DNA from: Oscillospiraceae bacterium
Lineage (GTDB): Bacteria; Bacillota; Clostridia; Oscillospirales; Oscillospiraceae
NCBI GenBank assembly: GCA_017400415.1
Contig: JAFPTE010000185.1
Span: 1 to 12,965, forward strand
DNA length: 12,965 bases
Direction of reading: 5' to 3'
The notes beneath the pieces are model-generated. The model was not told the origin of the DNA. It saw only the letters and a list, made by a program, of their open reading frames with translations, and ran no database searches. A program made the translations under genes and the position numbers. Below are positions 7,252 to 12,965 of the stretch, one piece after another. The first letter of the stretch is position 1, and every line of letters starts with the position of its first letter.

Positions 7252-10200
7252 GAGCATAAAAAAGGTCCTGGTCATCGGCTCCGGCCCCATCGTCATCGGC
7301 CAGGCGGCGGAGTTTGACTACGCCGGGGCCCAGGCCTGCCGGGTCCTGCGGGAGGAGGGGGTGCAGACCGTTCTTGTAAACTCCAACCCCGCCACCATCA
7401 TGACGGACAAGCACATGGCCGACGCCATTTACTTAGAGCCCCTCACCGAGGCAACCCTCCGGCGCATCATAGTCAAGGAGCGGCCGGACGGGCTTCTGGC
7501 CGGTCTTGGAGGCCAGACGGGCCTTACCCTTGCCATGGAGCTTTCCCGGGACGGCACACTGGAAAAATACGGGGTCCGGCTCCTGGGCTCCGATATAAAC
7601 GCCATACAGCGGGCGGAGGACCGGGAGCTTTTCCGCAGGACCCTGGAGAAGATCGGTCAGCCCCTTATCCCCTCCGCCGTTGCCCAAAGGCCGGAGGAGG
7701 CTCTGGAAATTGCGGAAAGGCTGGGCTACCCGGTCATCGTCCGTCCGGCCTACACCCTGGGGGGCACCGGCGGCGGCATTGCCGCAGACCCGGAGGAGCT
7801 ATTCGCCATCGCCAAAAACGGCCTGGACCTTTCCCCAATCACCCAGGTGCTCATAGAAAAGAGCGTGGCGGGCTGGAAGGAAATCGAATTTGAGACCATG
7901 CGGGACGCCGCCGGAAACGTCATCGCCGTGTGCTCCATGGAGAACGTAGACCCGGTTGGCGTCCACACCGGCGACTCCATCGTGGTTGCCCCGGCACTGA
8001 CCCTCTCGGATAAAGAGTATCAGATGCTGCGGAGTGCCTCCCTGGACATCATCTCGGAGCTGGGCATAGTAGGCGGCTGCAACTGCCAGTTTGCCCTGGA
8101 CCCCCACTCCTTCCGCTACGCCGTTATCGAGGTAAACCCCCGGGTCTCCCGGTCCTCCGCCCTGGCCTCCAAGGCCACAGGCTACCCCATTGCGAAAATC
8201 AGCACCCGCATCGCCCTGGGCTACACCCTGCCGGAGATAAAAAACGACATCACCGGCAAGACCTGCGCCTGCTTCGAGCCTACCCTGGACTACGTGGTTG
8301 TGAAGGTGCCCAAGTGGCCCTTTGACAAGTTCCACGGCTCCGCCCGGACTCTGGGCACCCAGATGAAGGCCACCGGGGAGGTCATGAGCATAGCCCCCTC
8401 CTTTGAAATGGCCCTTATGAAGGCTGTCCGGGGGGCCGAGATAAACCTGGACACTCTGAACGCCGCCCCCATGGACCCCTCCCCTGTGCGGGAGCGGCTC
8501 AAAAGGCAGGACGACCGGCGGCTTTTCACAGTCTTCGAGGCCCTGAAAAGCGGCGTTTCCGTCTCCGAAATCAACTCCATCACCAAAATCGACCCCTGGT
8601 TTCTCTCAAAGCTCAAGGGCATGGCGGATTTTGAGGAGCGCATAGCGGGCCTCCCCCTGTCCGACGCCGGCCTCTGGCAGGGCAAGCGGCTGGGCTACAC
8701 GGACGAGGCTCTGGAGCGCATCTCCGGCCATCCGGTGCCCCGGCACCTTGCCATGAGCTACAAGATGGTGGACACCTGCGGCGCCGAGTTTGAGGCCCGT
8801 ACCCCCTACTTCTACTCCTCCTACGACGCCCAGTGCGAAAGCCGCAGCTTCCCCCGGTCCGGAAAGCCGGTAGTGCTGGTGCTGGGCTCCGGCCCCATCC
8901 GCATCGGCCAGGGCATCGAGTTCGATTACAGCTCCGTCCACTGCGTCCGGACCCTCCGGGACATGGGCTATGACGTGGTCATTATCAACAACAACCCGGA
9001 GACCGTCTCCACGGATTACGACACCGCCCACCGGCTGTACTTTGAGCCCCTGTGCCGGGAGGACGTTATGAACGTCATCGCCGCCGAAAACCCCATCGGC
9101 GTTGTGGTGGCCTTCGGCGGCCAGACCGCCATCCGGCTCACGGGGTACCTGGACAGGATGGGCATAAGGATCCTGGGCACCTCCGCCGACAGCATCGACG
9201 TGGCGGAGGACCGGGCCCGGTTTGACGCCCTTCTGGAGCAGTTCGGCATCTCCCGGCCTAAGGGCCACGGCGTTCTCACCATGGCCGAGGCTCTGGCGGC
9301 GGCGGAGGACCTGGGCTACCCGGTGCTTCTGCGGCCCAGCTACGTTATCGGCGGCCAGAACATGACCATCTCCCGCAGCCGGGAGGACACGGAAAAATAC
9401 ATGCAGGGCATACTGGACCAGGGCATTGAAAACCCGGTGCTGGTGGATAAGTACATGCCCGGCACGGAGCTGGAGGTAGACGTCATCTCCGACGGGCAGG
9501 ACGTGCTTATCCCCGGCATTATGGAGCACATCGAGCGGGCCGGGGTCCACTCCGGCGACTCCATCGCCGTGTACCCGCCCTTCAACCTGACGGACAAGCA
9601 GCTGGAGCGGATTTGCGACGTCTCCACGAAGCTTGCCCTGGCCCTGAAGACCCGGGGCCTTGTGAACATCCAGTACCTTATCTACCACGGGGAGCTTTAC
9701 GTTATCGAGGTAAACCCCCGGGCCAGCCGCACGGTGCCCTATATCTCCAAGGTCACCGGCGTTCCCATGGTGGACCTGGCCAGCCGCATAATGCTGGGAG
9801 CCAGGTTTGCGGACCTGGGCTGGGAGCCGGGCCTTGCCAAAACTCCCCCCTACTTTGCCGTCAAGGTGCCGGTCTTCTCCTTTGAAAAGCTCACGGACGC
9901 CAACTCCATCCTGGGCCCGGAGATGAAGAGCACCGGCGAGGTACTGGGCATAGGCCGGACCCTGCCGGAGGCCCTGTGCAAGGGCCTCACCGCCTCCGGG
10001 CTCCGGCTGCCCCAGGACCGTGGGGTCCTCCTCAGCGTGGAGGAGAGCGACTACCAGGAGATTCTGGGTCTGGCCCGCCGGCTCCACTCCCTGGGGCTGC
10101 CCCTCTTCGCCACCGGCGGCACCGCTGCCGCCATCGCCGCCCTGGATATACCGGTCCGCAGCGTGGAAAACGCCACTCAGAGTCCGGAGCTTTATGAGCT

Positions 10201-11257
10201 CATGAGCGAGGGCAAAATCGGCTGCATCATCTACACCGGCGCCGTTAAGGATGCCACCATGGGGGACTATATCGCCCTCCACCGCCGGGCCATGCAGCTG
10301 GGCATACCCTGCCTGACGAGCCTGGACACCGCCGGCGCCCTGGCGGACATGATAGCCAGCCGCTACAACGAGGAGAACACGGAGCTTGTGGACCTTCTCC
10401 ACATGCGCCAGAGCCGGGAGCGGGTCGGCTTCACCAAAATGCAGGACTGCGGCAACGACTATATCCTCATTGAGAATTTTGACGGCGGCATAACCTGCCC
10501 GGAGAGCCTCTGCGTCTCCCTCTGCGCCGCCCACTACGGCATCGGCGGTGACGGCATTGTGCTTCTGGAAAGGTCCGGGATTGCGGACGTTAAAATGCGC
10601 ACCTTCAACCGGGACGGCAGCGAGGGTCTTATGGCCGGCAACAACCTGCGGTTCATCGGCAAGTATATGCACGACCGGGGCTATGTGCAGGGGGACACCG
10701 TCACCGTGGAGACGAAAAGCGGCCTGCGCTCCCTGCGGCTTTACCTGCGGGACGGCCTTGTGTCCTCCGTGACGGTGGATATGGGGCAGTACAGCGTAAA
10801 GCCCTCTGACGTGCCCTTTGTCTGCTCCGCCGACCGGGCGGTGGACGTGCCCATCACCGTGGACGGGCACGAGTACGCCGTCACCTGCGTGAACGTGGGC
10901 AACCCCCACTGCGTGGTTTTCACAGATGGGCTTGACGCCCTGGACCTGGAGGCCCTGGGCCCCAGGTTTGAGCACAGCCCCCTGTTCCCGGAGCGGGTGA
11001 ACACGGAATTCGTGCGGTTTGTGGACCGGTCCACCCTGCGCATGCGGGTCTGGGAGCGGGGCAGCGGCGAGACCCTGGCCTGCGGCACCGGCGCCTGCGC
11101 CGCCGCAGCGGCTGCGGTGGAGAAGGGGCTCATAGCCCCGGGCACGGAGGTCAGGGTGAGCCTGCGGGGCGGGGACCTGACGGTCACCGTGGAAAACGGC
11201 AGAATCACTTTGACCGGCGGCGCTTCTCAGGTATTTGAGGGCACCTTCCTGTATTGA
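7238..11257 (+). CDS. carB: Carbamoyl-phosphate synthase large subunit fused to a DapF-like domain
   Basis: This 1339-residue protein is a complete CarB (about 1-1055) joined to a DapF-like domain (about 1062-1338). CarB makes carbamoyl phosphate from ammonia, bicarbonate and two ATP. Its parts are ATP-grasp unit 1 (about 1-400, with GSGPIVIGQ and EVNPRVSRSSALASKATG), the oligomerisation segment (about 401-542), ATP-grasp unit 2 (about 543-926, with GSGPIRIGQGIEFDYS and EVNPRASRTVPYISKVTG), and an MGS-like allosteric domain (about 927-1055, with FATGGTA at 957-963). The normal bacterial CarB ends near this point at about 1060-1075 residues. The linker to the DapF part is only a few residues, with no stop and no usable internal ribosome site. 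At the lysine usual for UMP binding in the MGS domain there appears to be Asn978. It is the last gene of the arg operon. CarB activity is likely intact; the role of the added domain is unknown. Confidence 0.93.
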   Translation: MPRDKSIKKVLVIGSGPIVIGQAAEFDYAGAQACRVLREEGVQTVLVNSNPATIMTDKHMADAIYLEPLTEATLRRIIVKERPDGLLAGLGGQTGLTLAMELSRDGTLEKYGVRLLGSDINAIQRAEDRELFRRTLEKIGQPLIPSAVAQRPEEALEIAERLGYPVIVRPAYTLGGTGGGIAADPEELFAIAKNGLDLSPITQVLIEKSVAGWKEIEFETMRDAAGNVIAVCSMENVDPVGVHTGDSIVVAPALTLSDKEYQMLRSASLDIISELGIVGGCNCQFALDPHSFRYAVIEVNPRVSRSSALASKATGYPIAKISTRIALGYTLPEIKNDITGKTCACFEPTLDYVVVKVPKWPFDKFHGSARTLGTQMKATGEVMSIAPSFEMALMKAVRGAEINLDTLNAAPMDPSPVRERLKRQDDRRLFTVFEALKSGVSVSEINSITKIDPWFLSKLKGMADFEERIAGLPLSDAGLWQGKRLGYTDEALERISGHPVPRHLAMSYKMVDTCGAEFEARTPYFYSSYDAQCESRSFPRSGKPVVLVLGSGPIRIGQGIEFDYSSVHCVRTLRDMGYDVVIINNNPETVSTDYDTAHRLYFEPLCREDVMNVIAAENPIGVVVAFGGQTAIRLTGYLDRMGIRILGTSADSIDVAEDRARFDALLEQFGISRPKGHGVLTMAEALAAAEDLGYPVLLRPSYVIGGQNMTISRSREDTEKYMQGILDQGIENPVLVDKYMPGTELEVDVISDGQDVLIPGIMEHIERAGVHSGDSIAVYPPFNLTDKQLERICDVSTKLALALKTRGLVNIQYLIYHGELYVIEVNPRASRTVPYISKVTGVPMVDLASRIMLGARFADLGWEPGLAKTPPYFAVKVPVFSFEKLTDANSILGPEMKSTGEVLGIGRTLPEALCKGLTASGLRLPQDRGVLLSVEESDYQEILGLARRLHSLGLPLFATGGTAAAIAALDIPVRSVENATQSPELYELMSEGKIGCIIYTGAVKDATMGDYIALHRRAMQLGIPCLTSLDTAGALADMIASRYNEENTELVDLLHMRQSRERVGFTKMQDCGNDYILIENFDGGITCPESLCVSLCAAHYGIGGDGIVLLERSGIADVKMRTFNRDGSEGLMAGNNLRFIGKYMHDRGYVQGDTVTVETKSGLRSLRLYLRDGLVSSVTVDMGQYSVKPSDVPFVCSADRAVDVPITVDGHEYAVTCVNVGNPHCVVFTDGLDALDLEALGPRFEHSPLFPERVNTEFVRFVDRSTLRMRVWERGSGETLACGTGACAAAAAAVEKGLIAPGTEVRVSLRGGDLTVTVENGRITLTGGASQVFEGTFLY
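10421..11254 (+). other. DapF-like domain lacking the first catalytic cysteine (C-terminal part of CarB fusion)
   Basis: Residues about 1062-1338 of the fusion cover a full two-lobed diaminopimelate epimerase. Family motifs in order are FTKMQDCGNDY (1065-1075, normally FTKMHGxGNDF), GIGGDGIVLLE, FNRDGSEG (1123-1130), GNPHCVVF (1221-1228), NTEFVRF (from Asn1255), and ERGSGETLACGTGACA (from Glu1273) with the second catalytic Cys1282. The first catalytic cysteine, normally in MCGNGxRC, is Ala1133 in MAGNNLRF; the codon is GCC at 10634-10636. DapF interconverts LL- and meso-diaminopimelate with two cysteines as acid and base, so normal epimerisation is doubtful. Substrate-binding residues are otherwise kept, arguing for selection on ligand binding or altered chemistry, not simple decay. 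Cys1071 in QDCGND is an unusual nearby cysteine, but nothing in the sequence shows that it substitutes. Confidence 0.88.
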
Positions 11258-11281
11258 CATTTTCCGAGTTTTGTATATAAT
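11254..11281 (+). promoter_or_regulatory. Consensus sigma-A promoter of the ABC transporter operon
   Basis: TTGACA (11254-11259) and TATAAT (11276-11281) are both perfect consensus hexamers separated by 16 bases, in an AT-rich patch within otherwise GC-rich DNA. Transcription should begin around 11288, giving a leader of about 90 bases before the ATPase start at 11380. The -35 box overlaps the carB-dapF stop codon (TGA 11255-11257), so the two operons abut with no spare sequence. No operator was identified with confidence. Confidence 0.85.
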
Positions 11282-11294
11282 ATGGGTGTAATTG

Positions 11295-11350
11295 CGAAGG
11301 CGCATGAGAAAATGCCATCCATCCGAAGGCTTTTTTGAGTGCGCCTTTTC
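11295..11350 (+). terminator. Nested inverted repeats with T-tract in the ABC operon leader (possible terminator/attenuator)
   Basis: An outer 8-bp stem, AAGGCGCA (11297-11304) with TGCGCCTT (11340-11347), encloses an inner imperfect hairpin. In the inner one, AAAATGCC (11309-11316) faces GGCTTTTT (11328-11335) with one T-T mismatch, and the six-T run is 11331-11336. The inner hairpin followed by Ts resembles a weak intrinsic terminator. A repeated CGAAGGC (11295-11301 and 11324-11330) lets the distal GCCTT (11343-11347) pair with either copy, so alternative folds exist. It could end arg-operon transcripts, attenuate the ABC operon, or both. Pairing is seen; function is inferred. Confidence 0.4.
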
Positions 11351-11379
11351 CGATACTGTGAAAAACAGGGGGAGTTAAA

Positions 11380-12480
11380 ATGAAAGTTGTTCTTCAGCAT
11401 CTGACCAAGCGTTTCCCCAACCGCTCCGGCAAGAGGCTGCCGGACGTGGTGGCTGTGGACGATTTTGACTTTGAGATACCGGACGGGAAGCTCATCGGCC
11501 TGCTGGGCCCCTCCGGCTGCGGAAAATCCACCACCCTGAACCTCATCAGCGGTCTGGAAACCCCCACCTCCGGCCGGATACTCTTCGGCGATACGGACGT
11601 AACTGACCTGCCCCCGGAGAACCGGGGCGTGGGCCTGGTGTTCCAGAACTACGCCCTCTATCCCCACATGACCGTGCGGCAGAACATCATGTTCCCCCTG
11701 CAGAACCTGAAGGGCGACAAGAAGCTGCCCAGGGACGTTATGGAAAAAAAGGCCCTGGAGGCGGCGAAGCTGGTCCAGATTGACAACCTTATGGACCGGA
11801 AGCCCAGCCAGATGAGCGGCGGCCAGCAGCAGCGGGTGGCCATCGCCCGGGCCCTGGTGAAGATGCCCTCCGTGCTTCTGCTGGATGAGCCCCTCTCCAA
11901 CCTGGACGCCCGCCTGAGGCTCCAGACCCGGGAGGAGATACGCCGCATCCAGAACGAGACCGGCATAACCACCATCTTCGTGACCCACGACCAGGAGGAG
12001 GCCATGAGCATCTCCGACCTTATCGTGGTCATGAAGGACGGGGTCCTCCAGCAGATAGACAAGCCCCAGGCGGTGTACGACAAGCCCGCAAACCTCTTCG
12101 TGGCCACCTTCCTGGGCACCCCCGCCATAAACGTCTTCAAGGGCAGCGTGAAGGGCGGCACCCTTTACGTGGGAGAGGACCCGGTAATGAACATCTACGG
12201 CCCCGCCGACGGGGATTACACCGTGGGCATCCGGCCGGAGGGCTTCGACCTGGAGGAGAAGGGCCCCTTCACCGCCGCTCTGGACAGAGTTGAGGTCATG
12301 GGCCGGGACACCAGCGTTGTGTGCCGCCACCCGGCCTGCACCTCCGGCGACATCCGGGCCATCATCCCCTCCGAGGACGCAGTCCGCATCTCCGGCAGCT
12401 CCGTCTCCTTCCGACTGAAGCCCGGGAAGCTGCATCTCTTCGCCCCGGACGGCAGAAGGGTCCTTTACGAGGTGAGGTGA
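11380..12480 (+). CDS. Sugar-type ABC importer ATP-binding protein (MsmK/UgpC/MalK family)
   Basis: This 366-residue ATPase energises an ABC importer at the inner face of the membrane. Walker A is GPSGCGKST (43-51), the Q-loop is Gln89 in VFQNYALYPHMTV, the signature is MSGGQQQR (145-152), Walker B is VLLLDEP (165-171), the D-loop is SNLDAR (173-178) and the switch histidine is His203 in VTHDQEEA. A C-terminal region (about 235-366) with GTPAINVF and VGIRPEGF is the TOBE/OB regulatory domain of the carbohydrate-uptake CUT1 family (MalK, MsmK, UgpC). The N-terminal PNRSGKRLPDVVAVDDF is a slightly extended A-loop region. The ribosome site AGGGGGAG (11367-11374) is 5 bases before ATG. It has its own promoter and is followed 4 bases later by a UgpA/MalF-type permease. 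The substrate (sugar, oligosaccharide or glycerol-3-phosphate) cannot be told; such ATPases are sometimes shared between importers. Confidence 0.93.
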   Translation: MKVVLQHLTKRFPNRSGKRLPDVVAVDDFDFEIPDGKLIGLLGPSGCGKSTTLNLISGLETPTSGRILFGDTDVTDLPPENRGVGLVFQNYALYPHMTVRQNIMFPLQNLKGDKKLPRDVMEKKALEAAKLVQIDNLMDRKPSQMSGGQQQRVAIARALVKMPSVLLLDEPLSNLDARLRLQTREEIRRIQNETGITTIFVTHDQEEAMSISDLIVVMKDGVLQQIDKPQAVYDKPANLFVATFLGTPAINVFKGSVKGGTLYVGEDPVMNIYGPADGDYTVGIRPEGFDLEEKGPFTAALDRVEVMGRDTSVVCRHPACTSGDIRAIIPSEDAVRISGSSVSFRLKPGKLHLFAPDGRRVLYEVR

Positions 12481-12484
12481 CGGG

Positions 12485-12965
12485 ATGAAAAGACAGTACA
12501 AGGGCTGGCTCTACCTGCTGCCCGCCATTGCGTTTCTGGCGGTCTTCATGGTGTACCCCCTTATAGACGTTGTTATCTACTCCGTGGAGGAAAACTACAA
12601 CTTCGCCTCCCAGACCGCCTCCGGCGTGGGCCTGGCCAACTTCAGCTACGTCCTCCGGGACGCCTACTTCCTCCGGGCCCTGCGGAACACCTTTATCCTG
12701 GTCATCATAACGGTGCCCCTCTCCACGGGCATCGCTTTGCTCATCTCCCTGGGCCTCAACTCCATCAAGCCCCTGCGGAACCTGTTCCAGACCCTGTACT
12801 TTCTGCCCTACGTGACCAACACCCTGGCGGTGGGCCTGGTTTTCATGATTGCCTTCCGCCCTACGGAGCACTCCGTGGGTCTGGTGAACATGCTCATAAC
12901 TGCCCTGGGGTTTGACGCCGTGGACTTCATCTCCGGCCCCTACTGGGCAAAGATGTTCGTCATGT
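12485..12965 (+). CDS. Sugar ABC transporter permease (MalF/UgpA type), 3'-truncated by window edge
   Basis: The frame opens at ATG 12485 and runs to the window end without a stop, giving 160 codons. GAGGTGA (12474-12480), which includes the stop of the upstream ATPase gene, is the ribosome site. The protein begins MKRQYKGWLYLLPAIAFLA, the usual opening of MalF/UgpA-type permeases, with a short cytoplasmic end and a hydrophobic segment at about 8-33. Further membrane segments appear at about 70-92 (FILVIITVPLSTGIALL) and 100-124 (LFQTLYFLPYVTNTLAVG). Motifs such as NFSYVL, ALRNTFILV and LFQTLYFLPYV are typical of the first of two permeases in carbohydrate ABC importers. The EAA loop that docks the ATPase lies beyond the window. 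A second permease and a lipid-anchored binding protein probably follow. The substrate is unknown. Confidence 0.9.
   Translation, partial: MKRQYKGWLYLLPAIAFLAVFMVYPLIDVVIYSVEENYNFASQTASGVGLANFSYVLRDAYFLRALRNTFILVIITVPLSTGIALLISLGLNSIKPLRNLFQTLYFLPYVTNTLAVGLVFMIAFRPTEHSVGLVNMLITALGFDAVDFISGPYWAKMFVM

Noticed and set aside
4003..7296. Other long minus-strand frames (for example 4003-5361, 5141-6145, 6049-7296)
   Set aside because: Same cause: they mirror argD, argF and carA codons, lack convincing ribosome sites, and match no known family.
10403..10441. Internal start giving a separate DapF (ATG at 10403 or 10439)
   Set aside because: The nearest purine-rich stretches (GGAG 10381-10384 and GGGAG 10416-10420) are about 18 bases from the ATGs, too far for a good ribosome site. 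There is no stop before them, so a single fused protein is preferred.
8606..11305. An 899-codon open frame on the minus strand opposite carB-dapF
   Set aside because: The translation is rich in low-complexity Gly, Ala, His and Val with no recognisable domain, and it lies opposite a strongly conserved gene. GC-biased codons remove minus-strand stops, which explains it.
11282..11338. An 18-codon leader peptide (MGVIAKAHEKMPSIRRLF) upstream of the ABC ATPase
   Set aside because: Its ATG overlaps the -10 box and precedes the expected transcription start, and the in-frame internal ATG at 11312 has no ribosome site. It ends inside the T-tract, so chance is likelier.

Overview
The window is GC-rich, gene-dense DNA. 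All supported genes lie on the + strand and use strong GGAGG-type ribosome sites, short gaps and 4-base ATGA overlaps. Gene order, protein relatedness judged by eye, a sigma-A type promoter and a UgpC/MsmK-type sugar ABC ATPase suggest a high-GC member of the Clostridia (Oscillospiraceae/Ruminococcaceae-like, possibly gut-associated). This placement is inference; no rRNA or other marker gene is present.

Region 1 (1-11257) is an arginine-biosynthesis operon in the order argG (5' end missing), argC, argJ, argB, argD, argF, carA, carB. ArgJ, ArgB, ArgC and ArgD make ornithine through the acetyl-recycling pathway. CarAB makes carbamoyl phosphate, ArgF makes citrulline, and ArgG makes argininosuccinate. 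argH is not in the window and may lie upstream of argG or elsewhere. From argC to carB the genes touch or overlap, which implies one transcript with translational coupling. The only sizeable gap is argG-argC, and it holds a GC-rich hairpin.

The most unusual object is the last gene of this operon. The carB reading frame continues without a stop into a complete diaminopimelate epimerase (DapF)-like domain, giving a 1339-residue CarB-DapF fusion. The DapF part keeps the second catalytic cysteine (ACGTGAC region) and most substrate-binding motifs. At the first catalytic cysteine it has alanine (MAGNN instead of the usual MCGNG). It may therefore not be a normal two-base epimerase, and could instead be a repurposed catalytic or ligand-sensing domain attached to an arginine/pyrimidine branch-point enzyme.

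Region 2 (11254-12965) is a separate transcription unit. A perfect-consensus promoter (TTGACA-16-TATAAT), whose -35 box overlaps the carB-dapF stop codon, drives a leader of about 90 bases with nested inverted repeats and a T-tract. After it come an MsmK/UgpC-type ABC ATPase and the first 160 codons of a MalF/UgpA-type permease cut by the window end. This looks like the start of a carbohydrate or glycerol-phosphate import operon, unrelated to arginine synthesis.

No tRNA, rRNA, CRISPR array, insertion sequence or phage gene was seen. Long open frames on the minus strand are by-products of strong codon bias and are not annotated.
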